Source of the DNA: Allobacillus salarius
GTDB taxonomy: Bacteria; Bacillota; Bacilli; Bacillales; Alkalibacillaceae
Direction of reading: 5' to 3'
Length of the DNA stretch: 64,000 bases
NCBI RefSeq assembly: GCF_007559425.1
Contig: NZ_VMHE01000008.1
Coordinates: 1 to 64,000 of the forward strand
A program made the translations under genes and the position numbers. Below are positions 52,339 through 61,478 of the stretch, in pieces. Under the pieces are notes generated by a model that was given only the letters and a program-made list of their open reading frames with translations, was not told where the DNA came from and ran no database searches. Every line of letters starts with the position of its first letter. Positions within the stretch are counted from its first letter, which is position 1.

Positions 52339-52380
52339 TTTTCTTGTAAGTATATTGTCACATTTTGCAAAATAAAGTGT

Positions 52381-52409
52381 TTTACTACATTTTTCTATGA
52401 TATTATAAT
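52381..52409 (+). promoter_or_regulatory. SigA-type promoter of the glucosaminidase gene
   Basis: TTTACT, 17-base spacer, TATAAT, about 95 bases before the TTG start. This leaves a leader of roughly 90 bases. Confidence 0.65.
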
Positions 52410-52504
52410 TTTATATTATTAATAGAGTAAGAATAGATAATTATATGCTTGTTCATGATTTAACTTCTATGTTCTTATTCTATATCATATGGAGGTTTGA
52501 TAGA

Positions 52505-55027
52505 TTGAAATCAAAATATTTGGCATTAGGGAAGTGGGGACTTGCTCTGGTTCTTGTTCTCTTTTGTTTGTTTACTGTTTTTGACTCTACAAAAGCAGAG
52601 TCTCAATTATTAGAGGGTGTTGCTTTAGAAGACGTAACAAATGTATATTCCGGTACCTCGAAGGATACAAGGGTATTAAAGAGTTATAAAAAGGGATCAA
52701 TATTATTATATCGATCTTATAACAATAACTGGTACATAACCAAAGTTTATTTGAATGGCAAGTCGCATACAGGATACATTTATTCTAAAGACGTCGATAC
52801 AGCAACAACTAATGATCAGCTACTAGAAGGCATATCATTAAAAAATCACACTAATGTTTATTCGACAGCTAGATTAAACTCTAATGTATTAAAATCATAT
52901 TCTCAAGGGGACAGATTATTATATAGGTCGTTTACAAATGACTGGTATAAAACTGGAGTAATAGTAAGAGGTAAGCGATATGACGGTTATATACATAGTT
53001 CTTCAGTAGAAAATGCTATATACAGTCCAACAAAAGAACAAGGGATAGCCAAGAAACAATACACTCATGTTTATTCAAAAGCTTCCAAAGGATCTAAAGT
53101 TTTAAAATCATACAGTTCCGGCTCAAAGTTGCGGTTTGAAACCTACACTACTAATTGGTTTAAAGCAACTGTATATGTAAATGGCAAACCAAAAACTGGA
53201 TACATTCATATCAGTGATGTTGAATTATCAGTAGACTCCTCTGCTTTTATAGAGGGAATAAGCGTCAACAGAGCCATTGTATATGCCAAACCCAACCATT
53301 CTTCTAGCAGCTTAAAGTCTTATAGAGCTGGTACTATACTAAAATATCAACCATATACAGATAAGTGGCATAAAGCAATCGTATACATCAATGGAAGTAA
53401 GCGTATAGGTTATATACCTGTTTCCGTTGTTGAAAATCTAGTAAACTATGAAGAAAAATTACGTGGTATTGCTATTAATGGTGCAACCAGTACTTATGAT
53501 GTTCCGTCAAAAGAGTCTACTAAAGTAAAAACATATCCTGAGGGAACCGTATTACAATTTAACACTTTAACCAAAAATTGGTATCAAGCTTATAATTATG
53601 TTAATGGAAAAAGAATCAAAGTCTATATACCTATCGATCAAGTAAAAACTATTCATAGCAATCAACAAAAACTAAATGGAATAGCAGTTAAGAAGCCTAC
53701 CAATGCATATTCACGTGCATCAAGAAACTCAAGTGTCGTGAAAACATATAGTCGTGGAAGTAAATTAATTATCAATACTTTTACTGACCAATGGTATGAA
53801 GCAACAGTTATTACAAATGGTAAACGTAAAAAAGCTTATTTTCATAAAGATGATGTTGATACCTCTAAAGTAATCGAGGATACTACTAAATACGATAAAA
53901 ACTTTAATGAATTGGTAGACATTTGGTTATCTAAGAATCCACAAATATGGACATCTAAAGGTTTTAAACCAGCAACTCGAGAAGATATCGAATACTATGC
54001 TAATCCAAACAATTTTAAAGACAGAGATAGCTCCAGTTTCTTTCAGTATTTAGTTCTATCTCAGCCGGCTCAGATTGATGCCGATGAATTAAATAACACG
54101 ATTTTAAAGAATAAAGGTACCCTTCATGGAACGGGTCAGGCATTCGTAGATGCTGCAGAAGCATATAGTGTTAATGAAATTTACTTATTGGCACACGCTC
54201 TTCATGAAACTGGGAACGGTACGTCAACGCTAGCTTCAGGTGTTAAGTATAAAGGTACTACTGTTTATAATATGTATGGAATAAATGCAAAGGATAGCTG
54301 TCCTGTTGAATGTGGCGCTAGTTATGCTTATAAAGAGGGCTGGAACACACCTTATAAAGCAGTAGTAGGCGGTGCAAAGTTTATAGGTGAAGGTTATATC
54401 AATGCAGGACAAGATACACTTTATAAAATGCGTTGGAATCCGGATAGTCCAGGAAATCACCAATATGCTACAGATGTAAATTGGGCGCTAGCTCAAACTG
54501 GAAATATTGCGAAATTGTATAGCATGCTTGATAACTATACTCTATTTTTTGATATTCCAGAATACAAAGGTGAACCAACCAATTCAACAGCATATCCTGA
54601 ACAAACATTAGGTTCAACGACTTCTAACGTTAACTTCAGGGAGAAAGCAACAACTAACTCCAATGCACTTTCATTGATTAATAGTGGTACGACTGTAAAA
54701 CTATTAAGCTACGAACGTGGTCAAGTAGTTAATGGTAATAACATATGGTACCGAGTGAATTACAACGGTAAGATTGGTTATATACACAGTGATTACTTAA
54801 ACATTGAAAATCTAGGACAAGTTGTTAATGTGACTACCAATTTAAATGTACGTAGTAAGCCAGTTGACGGTAATGTAATCAGTAGCTTAAAAAACAGCAC
54901 TTTTGTGTCTGTCGCACTCGACAAAAACGGTAATATGATTACAAAAGATAATTGGTATAAGATTAATGTACCTAACTCAAATAAAACCGGTTGGGTAAGT
55001 GGTGATTACTTTAAAGTAATCAAATAA
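52505..55027 (+). CDS. Secreted SH3-repeat endo-beta-N-acetylglucosaminidase (GH73)
   Basis: An 840-aa autolysin-like protein. A signal peptide (about residues 1-32, ending STKA) precedes six SH3-like modules of about 70 aa (to residue 455), a glucosaminidase domain (about 520-685) with the catalytic Glu in LLAHALHETGNGTS and the YNMYGI motif, and two further bacterial SH3 domains at the C-terminus (NVNFREKATT, NLNVRSKPV). It cuts the glycan strand of peptidoglycan. The TTG start has GGAGG nine bases upstream and gives a clean signal peptide; a longer frame to 52445 does not. The modules match those of the M14 protein at 40.5-44 kb. Confidence 0.91.
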   Translation: MKSKYLALGKWGLALVLVLFCLFTVFDSTKAESQLLEGVALEDVTNVYSGTSKDTRVLKSYKKGSILLYRSYNNNWYITKVYLNGKSHTGYIYSKDVDTATTNDQLLEGISLKNHTNVYSTARLNSNVLKSYSQGDRLLYRSFTNDWYKTGVIVRGKRYDGYIHSSSVENAIYSPTKEQGIAKKQYTHVYSKASKGSKVLKSYSSGSKLRFETYTTNWFKATVYVNGKPKTGYIHISDVELSVDSSAFIEGISVNRAIVYAKPNHSSSSLKSYRAGTILKYQPYTDKWHKAIVYINGSKRIGYIPVSVVENLVNYEEKLRGIAINGATSTYDVPSKESTKVKTYPEGTVLQFNTLTKNWYQAYNYVNGKRIKVYIPIDQVKTIHSNQQKLNGIAVKKPTNAYSRASRNSSVVKTYSRGSKLIINTFTDQWYEATVITNGKRKKAYFHKDDVDTSKVIEDTTKYDKNFNELVDIWLSKNPQIWTSKGFKPATREDIEYYANPNNFKDRDSSSFFQYLVLSQPAQIDADELNNTILKNKGTLHGTGQAFVDAAEAYSVNEIYLLAHALHETGNGTSTLASGVKYKGTTVYNMYGINAKDSCPVECGASYAYKEGWNTPYKAVVGGAKFIGEGYINAGQDTLYKMRWNPDSPGNHQYATDVNWALAQTGNIAKLYSMLDNYTLFFDIPEYKGEPTNSTAYPEQTLGSTTSNVNFREKATTNSNALSLINSGTTVKLLSYERGQVVNGNNIWYRVNYNGKIGYIHSDYLNIENLGQVVNVTTNLNVRSKPVDGNVISSLKNSTFVSVALDKNGNMITKDNWYKINVPNSNKTGWVSGDYFKVIK
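52607..53870 (+). repeat. Six tandem SH3-like modules
   Basis: Each module of about 210 bases encodes GIA/GIS...TxVYS...SxVLKSYxxGSxLxYxxYxxNWYKAxVYxNGKxxTGYI..DV. They are of the same family as the modules in the M14 peptidase but more diverged from one another and without clear A/B alternation. Confidence 0.8.
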
Positions 55028-55042
55028 TATAACTATAAATAA

Positions 55043-55076
55043 AAAGACCCTGTCTTCACTTCAGGGTCTTTATTTT
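55043..55076 (+). terminator. Terminator of the glucosaminidase gene
   Basis: AAAGACCCTG / CAGGGTCTTT, a 10-bp perfect stem with a 9-base loop, followed by ATTTT. Confidence 0.9.
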
Positions 55077-55078
55077 AA

Positions 55079-55107
55079 TTGAAAAATAACTTAAGATATA
55101 GTTTAAT
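55079..55107 (+). promoter_or_regulatory. SigA-type promoter of tagD
   Basis: TTGAAA, 17-base spacer, TTTAAT (each 5 of 6 to consensus), about 30 bases before tagD. Confidence 0.6.
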
Positions 55108-55136
55108 GTTGTTATGCACTAATCGGGAGGATAAGT

Positions 55137-55532
55137 ATGAAAAAGGTATTAACCTACGGGACATTTGATTTGTTACATGTCGGACATATTAATATATTAA
55201 GAAGAGCAAAAGAACTTGGTGATTACCTTATTGTAGCCGTATCTACAGACGAATTTAATGCTCTCAAAGAAAAAAAAGCTTACTACAGCTATGAAGATCG
55301 AAAATTCATTTTAGAAGCTGTACGTTATGTTGATGAAGTAATTCCTGAGAATAATTGGGAACAGAAAATTAATGATGTCAAAACTCACGATGTAGATGTT
55401 TTTGTGATGGGGCATGATTGGGAAGGCGAATTCGACTTTCTCAAAGACTACTGTAAAGTTGTGTATTTACCAAGAACAGAAGGTATATCAACAACCAAAA
55501 TAAAGAAAGATCTAAATGCCAAATTGAAATAA
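55137..55532 (+). CDS. tagD: Glycerol-3-phosphate cytidylyltransferase
   Basis: Makes CDP-glycerol from CTP and G3P, the donor for TagB and the TagF-family enzymes in this window. The 131-aa protein has [19 protein letters not shown] (residues 7-25) with the HxGH catalytic motif, [11 protein letters not shown], and the C-terminal [11 protein letters not shown] signature (RTxGISTT). Length equals B. subtilis TagD. GGGAGG is upstream. It has its own promoter and terminator and faces the same direction as tagB. Confidence 0.97.
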   Translation: MKKVLTYGTFDLLHVGHINILRRAKELGDYLIVAVSTDEFNALKEKKAYYSYEDRKFILEAVRYVDEVIPENNWEQKINDVKTHDVDVFVMGHDWEGEFDFLKDYCKVVYLPRTEGISTTKIKKDLNAKLK

Positions 55533-55539
55533 CAGTTAT

Positions 55540-55570
55540 AAAAGACCTAGTCATCGACTTGGTCTTTTTT
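55540..55570 (+). terminator. tagD terminator
   Basis: AAAGACC..GTC-ATC-GAC..GGTCTTT stem with a two-base internal mismatch, ending in TTTTTT. Confidence 0.88.
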
Positions 55571-55649
55571 AATGACTAAAATATATACTTACTCAACTTG
55601 TAGTGTTATTTCTGATAAAATAAAAATAACAACTAAAACGAGGTGCATA

Positions 55650-56825
55650 ATGGCTAGAGAAGCAGCAATTTTTCTTTATCTATTCTATATACGTGTATTT
55701 TTTTCTCTTTTTAAACTCATTCCATTAAAAAAGAAAACGGTCTTCATCAGTTCTTTTGGTGACAATGTTCACTACACTTCACAAGAAGTATTAGAACAAA
55801 CAGACCATGTTGTCATCATTCTAAAGCTCTCTGGAACGCAAGGAGATTTTATAGAAAACGAGCGTACAACCATTATTCCGTTTAGTTTGACCCCCTTTTC
55901 ATTATCTTTTATTAAGGGGCTATACCATTTAGCTACTAGCAAAGTGGTTTTTGTCGATAACTACTTTGGAATTCTCTCTGCAACTCATTTCAAAAAACAA
56001 GTTTCATGCATCCAATTGTGGCATGCCAATGGGGCTGTGAAACAATTCGGGTTAAAGGATCCTTCTATTCACTTCAGAAGCAACCGTGCCTACAACCGCT
56101 TTAGAAGTGTTTATGAGCGATTCGACCACATTGTTGTCGGTTCTGAGAAGATGGGCTCTATTTTTCAGGATGCATTTGGATTATCTTCTGAGAGAATGTT
56201 AACAACTGGAGTTCCTCGAACAGATTTATTTTTCAATGAGGCTAATCAAAAAGAAATAAAGGAATTGATTTTACAACAATATCCAAGCATCAAGGGTAAA
56301 AAGGTCATTCTTTACGCTCCAACATACCGAGAACACCAATTAAAGAGGCATTCAATCAAATTAAATATTAATAAGCTTTATGAAGAGTTAAGCGATGATT
56401 ATGTATTTTTGCTTCGATTGCATCCCGCAATTGAAAATAAATATAGCGATCATTATAAAGGGTTCATCATCAACGTATCTGATTATCCGTACTTAAATCA
56501 TTTGCTGTTAGTTACTGATTATTTAGTTACCGACTACTCATCCATTCCTTTTGAATTTTCCATAATGGAAAGGCCGATGATCTTTTATCCTTACGACATA
56601 GAGGAATATGTTACCGAACGCGGTTTTTGGGAGGATTATGAAGAACTTGTTCCTGGACCAATTGCCAACAATACAGATGATATTATTGAACTCGTGCAAC
56701 AAAGAGATTTTGGTATAGGTAAAATTAAAGTTTTTGCCGATGAATGGAACGAGTACAATGATGGACGAGCTACGGAAAAACTCGTCAAGTATGTTTACCA
56801 AATTAAAAAAACTGAATCCTTTTAA
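55650..56825 (+). CDS. tagB: Teichoic acid glycerol phosphate primase
   Basis: Adds the first glycerol phosphate to the ManNAc-GlcNAc linkage unit. The 391-aa protein has an N-terminal amphipathic/membrane-associated segment (residues 4-24), CIQLWHANGAVKQFG with the catalytic His (about residue 130), VVGSEKMGSIF, APTYREH, LLRLHPAIE and TDYSSIPFEFSI, matching TagB. The ATG at 55650 has GAGGTG upstream; the longer frame to 55572 starts inside the tagD terminator region. The 3' end overlaps a bidirectional terminator. Confidence 0.93.
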   Translation: MAREAAIFLYLFYIRVFFSLFKLIPLKKKTVFISSFGDNVHYTSQEVLEQTDHVVIILKLSGTQGDFIENERTTIIPFSLTPFSLSFIKGLYHLATSKVVFVDNYFGILSATHFKKQVSCIQLWHANGAVKQFGLKDPSIHFRSNRAYNRFRSVYERFDHIVVGSEKMGSIFQDAFGLSSERMLTTGVPRTDLFFNEANQKEIKELILQQYPSIKGKKVILYAPTYREHQLKRHSIKLNINKLYEELSDDYVFLLRLHPAIENKYSDHYKGFIINVSDYPYLNHLLLVTDYLVTDYSSIPFEFSIMERPMIFYPYDIEEYVTERGFWEDYEELVPGPIANNTDDIIELVQQRDFGIGKIKVFADEWNEYNDGRATEKLVKYVYQIKKTESF

Positions 56826-56840
56826 AGGATTCAGTTTTTT
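56805..56840. terminator. Bidirectional terminator over the tagB stop codon
   Basis: AAAAAACTGAATCCTTT / AAAGGATTCAGTTTTTT is a nearly perfect palindrome with T-runs on both strands. The tagB stop codon lies at its centre, and the convergent sulfotransferase-like gene ends at its right edge. Confidence 0.92.
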
Positions 56841-58587
56841 ATTCTAGCACAGTAAAGTTTTTTCTCCATTCATCGTTATACAATGGATATCGTTGACTAC
56901 GATATATCCATGCTCCAGATGGAAAATCACTGATCACTGCCTCAAATACCACTTCTGCATCTTGGTCATCTGTCGCCTCTATAATGTGACTTCGGGTGCC
57001 ATCGGCCACATGACCGAAATCAATTAATCGGTTTCCGCTATCTTCTAAATATTTTGCACTACCGATAATATTCGTAAATAACTCTTTTCCTCTTTCTTCC
57101 CCATAACTCCAAATGATTTCTGCTTCTCTTGTTTTTTCATTAATTCGATATTGAGTAGCAGCACTGTATGTTCTTGATAACTCTTTGTCCCCACGGGCCA
57201 CTGCAACATTATTATCATAGATTAATAAATCAATTGTATCATCATTTTCATCCAAGTCAGGCATGATGGTTGCATCATGCTGGGCTCCTGGATATTTAAA
57301 ATTTTCTCCTTGTCCTTCAACAACATAATTGTTTAGAAACTCATCATTAAAGCCATCCGGGTGCGCCAGAATCCATATGATCTCATTTGTTAAATAATCG
57401 ATTTTCATGACAGTATCTTGGTTACGCCCTGATATGATTATGGTATTATCACTTTCATCATAAACGACAGAATTTTGGTGAAACCAATCCAGTTTGCCGT
57501 CTTTTGGCTCTCTGGCTGTATATTCTTCATAAGTTTCAATAGGATAAAGATCTTTTAGGTCGATAAGTTTAACGACCTCGCCATTGGTTGGATTGACTTC
57601 AATCATCGTATCTTCCATATAATTTTCACTGCCATCATTCACCGTCATGAGCCAGTTTCCGTTCGGTAACTCAGCTATATCATGGTGAATGAGTGTTTGT
57701 TCCAACCCTTCTGCTTCGCTGATCGCGGCATCATCGGATATTTTAAATGCTTTGTAAATTTTACCCATTAAATCAATTTCAAATAATCGATTGTATGCAG
57801 GTCCGCCATTATTATCTTTTCCTAAGTATAAAAAGTTACCGTTCTGAATCCTTTTGAAGACGTGGCTATTATATTGTGAGCTATACCACCGTACATCTCC
57901 GTTTGTATCAAATCCATAGACAAACTTTGTACTTGGAATAGCAAAGTTCAAACCGTTAGCAGGCATATCAACCTTCTCTTTCTTAATCGTTTCAATTGAG
58001 ATTGAACCGATATAATCAGGAAGTGGTTGCGTTTCAATTGAAATAGAATTTTCTTGTGTGTTCCCATCCTCCATGATCGACTTGATGGTAATCTCATTTG
58101 TATGGTTCGGATATAAGCCTAAAATAGGCAGTTCGTGTCTTGTGGTAAGCTCTGTTGTACTATTTGATATTTCAGGTCCCCCGTCTTTTCCTTTTACCGT
58201 GTAAGTAACTGTGGCTGGTTCTTCAGTTTCAAAAACAACTAAAGCCGAAAGTGGCGTTCTGTTATAAGGGTCAAGTTTGATATATGGATCTTGAAACGTA
58301 CTACCTTCACTCTCTTCGATAATTGTCTGTTCAATTTCTTGCTGGTTCTCTATGACGTCTTTCGTTGGTTCAGGGGCAAATGCGTAGTCTACTGGCTTTA
58401 AGTTTCTTGAATTTAACGATTCTCTTGCTAATTCATAATCTGTTTTTTGTTCTTTCTCAGTAGTCTCTTCTTGTCGATCTTTCGTTTGATCTTCGTTTGT
58501 TTCATCTTCCGAATCATTCATAAAAAAGAGAAATGCGATAACAGCGATAAGGCCAATCGCAATCAATATAACTGCAGTTTTCCTCAT
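56839..58587 (-). CDS. Arylsulfate sulfotransferase-like (ASST) membrane-anchored exoprotein
   Basis: A 582-aa protein with an N-terminal signal anchor (about residues 5-22) and a very acidic linker (residues 24-48). An N-terminal beta-sandwich resembling the arylsulfotransferase N domain (about 65-195) precedes a beta-propeller (about 200-575). Candidate active-site histidines are in LIHHDIAELPNG, DWFHQNSVVYD and YPGAQHDATIMPD, and the Arg in IISGRNQDTV fits the sulfate-binding site of this family. Known members move sulfate between phenolic compounds. In a wall-polymer locus it may modify a surface component, but the acceptor is unknown and some family members have no shown activity. Confidence 0.78.
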   Translation of the reverse strand: MRKTAVILIAIGLIAVIAFLFFMNDSEDETNEDQTKDRQEETTEKEQKTDYELARESLNSRNLKPVDYAFAPEPTKDVIENQQEIEQTIIEESEGSTFQDPYIKLDPYNRTPLSALVVFETEEPATVTYTVKGKDGGPEISNSTTELTTRHELPILGLYPNHTNEITIKSIMEDGNTQENSISIETQPLPDYIGSISIETIKKEKVDMPANGLNFAIPSTKFVYGFDTNGDVRWYSSQYNSHVFKRIQNGNFLYLGKDNNGGPAYNRLFEIDLMGKIYKAFKISDDAAISEAEGLEQTLIHHDIAELPNGNWLMTVNDGSENYMEDTMIEVNPTNGEVVKLIDLKDLYPIETYEEYTAREPKDGKLDWFHQNSVVYDESDNTIIISGRNQDTVMKIDYLTNEIIWILAHPDGFNDEFLNNYVVEGQGENFKYPGAQHDATIMPDLDENDDTIDLLIYDNNVAVARGDKELSRTYSAATQYRINEKTREAEIIWSYGEERGKELFTNIIGSAKYLEDSGNRLIDFGHVADGTRSHIIEATDDQDAEVVFEAVISDFPSGAWIYRSQRYPLYNDEWRKNFTVLE

Positions 58588-58647
58588 TTTATCAAGCCCC
58601 TTTAGCGATGCTTTATTACATTCATGCTATCATTATTCGTAAAAATG

Positions 58648-58689
58648 GAAAAACCATATCACGTAGTAAATGATTACTAAGTAATATGG
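58648..58689 (-). terminator. Terminator of the first LCP gene
   Basis: Minus-strand stem CCATAT.AC..AGTAA / TTACT..GT.ATATGG (a few mismatches) followed by TTTTT, 16 bases after the stop. Confidence 0.75.
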
Positions 58690-58704
58690 CCTCATTTTTA
58701 CATT

Positions 58705-59646
58705 TTATTTTGCGTTTTCATGTTCATCCACCAACTGTTGCAGTCTCGCTTTCTCCTCATCCGACACCACATAATACCAAATTCCATTCATTTTCGAGCC
58801 GCTTCCCTTTACTTCTTCACGAATCGTTTCTGAACGTGTTCCTCGATAGTCCATGAATAGCTTGCGCATTTCTTCGATTTGTAAGTTTGTCTCTACATTT
58901 GCTCCAAGTGCATCTAGAATATCTTGGACTTTCGTAAATGATCCGAAACTCATTCCTTTGTCAATCATCGCGTCGATAATCTGTTGTTGACGATCATTTC
59001 TACCTAAATCACCTTTAGGGTCTTGTTTTCTCATACGGGAATAAGCTAGTGCTTCAGTACCGTTCAAATGTAATTCGCCTGTTTCGAATGTTTTTCCGCT
59101 TTGGGTAAATTGGCGATTGTTCTGAACAGTCACGCCGCCAAGCGCATCGACACCATCTTTAAGACCTTCCATATTCACTTTGCCGTAAAAATGTATCGTC
59201 GTATCTAAAAAGTTCTCGACGGTTTGTACGGAAAGTTCAGAATTACCGAATGCATAAGCATGGTTGATTTTATCCATGCCTCTACCCGGAATGTTGACGT
59301 ACGTATCACGCGGGATGCTGAGCATTAACATTTTATTTGTATCAGGGTTTAATGATAGGAAAATCATCGTATCAGACCGGCCTTTATCTCCTTTTCTTTC
59401 ATCGACCCCCAACAATAAGGCATTAATCGTATCTTTATCTTTAAACCGCTGTTCAATTTCTTCTTTCTTTTCTTGGTCTGAATCGAGCGGTTGATACATT
59501 TCTGATACAGCATTATCCACTTGTTTATACAAATAAGCGGCGTAAATCACACCTGCCAATATTAATATACCCAGTATAATCAATACAATTTTTAAGCCCT
59601 TTTTATTTCCTTTTTTCCGTTTACGTTTGTCTTTTCTCGTTTCCAT
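58705..59646 (-). CDS. LytR-CpsA-Psr (LCP) ligase 1
   Basis: Attaches teichoic acid or capsule from its undecaprenyl carrier to peptidoglycan MurNAc. The 313-aa protein has a very basic cytoplasmic start, one membrane segment (about residues 19-40) and an extracellular LCP domain: NALLLGVDERKGDKGRSDTMIF with the pyrophosphate-binding Arg/Asp pair, SIPRDTYVNIPGRGMDKINHAYAFG, YSRMRKQDPKGDLGRNDRQQQII. AGAGAGGA is upstream. A 46-codon gene precedes it by 33 bases. Confidence 0.93.
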   Translation of the reverse strand: METRKDKRKRKKGNKKGLKIVLIILGILILAGVIYAAYLYKQVDNAVSEMYQPLDSDQEKKEEIEQRFKDKDTINALLLGVDERKGDKGRSDTMIFLSLNPDTNKMLMLSIPRDTYVNIPGRGMDKINHAYAFGNSELSVQTVENFLDTTIHFYGKVNMEGLKDGVDALGGVTVQNNRQFTQSGKTFETGELHLNGTEALAYSRMRKQDPKGDLGRNDRQQQIIDAMIDKGMSFGSFTKVQDILDALGANVETNLQIEEMRKLFMDYRGTRSETIREEVKGSGSKMNGIWYYVVSDEEKARLQQLVDEHENAK

Positions 59647-59679
59647 TCATTCGTTCCTCTCTATTCGTTTTTTATCCTA

Positions 59680-59820
59680 TTAGAAATTAAACAGATCGCC
59701 CCAATCAAAATACTTTCTGAATAGGTCTGCATCTGTCTGTGTGAAATAAAGATAAGTAATGACGATGCCAAACACTATGTAGATTAAGCAGCCTAGCTGC
59801 AGTTTCTTTTTACTGTCCAT
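59680..59820 (-). CDS. Small single-pass membrane protein upstream of LCP ligase 1 (46 aa)
   Basis: A short gene not previously obvious because of its size. The 46 residues comprise a basic start (MDSKKKLQ), a hydrophobic segment (about residues 9-26, GCLIYIVFGIVITYLYF) and a polar aromatic C-terminus (ADLFRKYFDWGDLFNF). GGAAG lies seven bases before the ATG. It ends 33 bases before the LCP gene in the same orientation, so co-transcription is likely. Function unknown; it could be a partner of the LCP enzyme. Confidence 0.6.
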   Translation of the reverse strand: MDSKKKLQLGCLIYIVFGIVITYLYFTQTDADLFRKYFDWGDLFNF

Positions 59821-59962
59821 CGTTTCACTTCCTTGCTTCCCTTCATTTTACCTGGATTAGTGTTTTTTGTCACCAGTTTAGTTATTTTGTTGCATTGTGT
59901 TCACGAACATTTATTGGTTCAATGAATGTTTGAAGCAATTTTTATGGGGGCAAGGATCCATC

Positions 59963-61159
59963 ATGAAAAAAATCACTCTATTATTATTGACGTTTCTCAT
60001 TCTAGTAAGTTGCAGTGAATTGACTGCAAATGAAAAAGATGTTGAAGAAAAATCGAATGATGCGCTTGTAGTTGAGAACACAGAAGAAAATAACCAAGCT
60101 GACGAGGATGCAAACAACTCAACTGCAAATCCTGAAGGTAAACTAACTGTCCATTATATCGATGTAGGCCAAGGGGATGCGACATTACTTCAGACAGTAG
60201 AAGGCGAGGAAACATTCAATCTATTAATCGATGCTGGTGACTGGACAGGTGATGAAGTGGTTCCATATTTGCAGTCTCAGTCTGTTGAATCTTTGGATGT
60301 TGTCATTGGGACGCATATCCATGCCGATCATATCGGTCAATTGGATGAGGTTATCAAAAATTTCCCGGTTGATGAAGTGTGGATGACGGGTAATGTACAT
60401 ACAACAGGTGCGTTTGAGAATGTGTTGGCAGCGATTGAGCAGTCTGAGGCGTCTTATGTTGAGCCGCGTTCTGGTGAAGAATTCGAAATCGGTCCGTTCT
60501 TGGTGGAAGTATACCACCCGACTGAGCTGTCCGGCGATTTTAACGATGACTCGATTTCGACGCGAGTGACTTACGGCGATGTGAGCTTTTTGTTCACTGG
60601 CGATGCTGAGGCAGGTGCTGAAGAGGAAATGTTAGCTAATGGATTCGATTTAGATGCTGATATCTTCCAGCTGGGGCATCATGGTTCGAGCACTTCCAAC
60701 ACGCCTGCTTTCGTTCAAGCGGTCAGTCCGGATGTCGCCATCTATTCTGCTGGTTTAGACAATGATTATGGTCATCCACATTATGAAACGGTTGAATTGA
60801 TGAAAAAAATGGGTATTGATTTGTATGGAACCGATGCACATGGAACAATCGTCGTTGAGTCGGATGGAAAGCGTTTTTCTGTTCAAACGGACCGAGAAGC
60901 ATCTATTGAGAGAGAAAAACCTGATTTTCTGAAAGATAATGATGAAGATTCAGCTCGCTCATCCGATGAATGCATCGATATTAATTCAGCTAGTTTAGAA
61001 GATTTATATGACATTATTCACATCGATGAAGCACGAGCTGCGGAATTAGTCGAGCTACGACCACACCATTCATTGAATGGCCTGAAACGGATTTATGGCA
61101 TCGGTGATGGTCGGTTGGCCGATATTAAAGAAGAAGGGTTAGCTTGTGTGAAAGAATAA
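59963..61159 (+). CDS. ComEC-like metallo-beta-lactamase lipoprotein with helix-hairpin-helix tail
   Basis: A 398-aa exported lipoprotein. The lipobox is LVSCS (Cys near residue 17). After an acidic linker comes a ComEC-type metallo-hydrolase domain: IDVGQGDATLLQT, GTHIHADHIGQLD (HxHxDH motif), FTGDAEAGAEEEML and LGHHGSSTSNTP. Residues about 335-398 form ComEA-like helix-hairpin-helix motifs (INSASLEDL, IYGIGDGRLADIKE) likely to bind DNA. The ATG at 59963 has AAGGA upstream. Probably a surface nuclease for DNA use or uptake; it lacks the membrane channel of real ComEC. It is followed by a DUF3006 gene. Confidence 0.88.
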   Translation: MKKITLLLLTFLILVSCSELTANEKDVEEKSNDALVVENTEENNQADEDANNSTANPEGKLTVHYIDVGQGDATLLQTVEGEETFNLLIDAGDWTGDEVVPYLQSQSVESLDVVIGTHIHADHIGQLDEVIKNFPVDEVWMTGNVHTTGAFENVLAAIEQSEASYVEPRSGEEFEIGPFLVEVYHPTELSGDFNDDSISTRVTYGDVSFLFTGDAEAGAEEEMLANGFDLDADIFQLGHHGSSTSNTPAFVQAVSPDVAIYSAGLDNDYGHPHYETVELMKKMGIDLYGTDAHGTIVVESDGKRFSVQTDREASIEREKPDFLKDNDEDSARSSDECIDINSASLEDLYDIIHIDEARAAELVELRPHHSLNGLKRIYGIGDGRLADIKEEGLACVKE

Positions 61160-61183
61160 TTGTATAGCTAGGGAGGGGACACA

Positions 61184-61447
61184 ATGAGTAAATATGAAGG
61201 TGTACTTGATCGGATTGAAGATGGACACGCAGTTATTTTAGTTGAAGAAGATAAAAAGGACTTTCTTTTGCCAGCGAACCATTTACCCGATTCGATTCAA
61301 ACCGGTAGTCAGGTTGAAGTGACGATTGAGAATGGTGAAGTGAGTGATATCAAGCTTATCGATACGAATGCTGACCGAAAGACATCTTTAGAGAATCGGT
61401 TGGATCAATTAAAAAAGAACAGGAACAGCTCTTTCAAAAAAAAGTAA
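61184..61447 (+). CDS. DUF3006 family protein (87 aa)
   Basis: A small cytoplasmic protein with the DUF3006 pattern: LDRIEDGHAVILVEED, LLPANHLPDSIQTGSQVEV, followed by a basic C-terminal helix rich in Lys. It looks like a small beta-barrel. Genes of this family often follow ComEC-like metallo-hydrolases, as here (24 bases apart with AGGGAGGGG upstream). Biochemical role unknown. Confidence 0.8.
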   Translation: MSKYEGVLDRIEDGHAVILVEEDKKDFLLPANHLPDSIQTGSQVEVTIENGEVSDIKLIDTNADRKTSLENRLDQLKKNRNSSFKKK

Positions 61448-61478
61448 ATTTTTTGTCATACAATCTTTAGTCGGTCAC

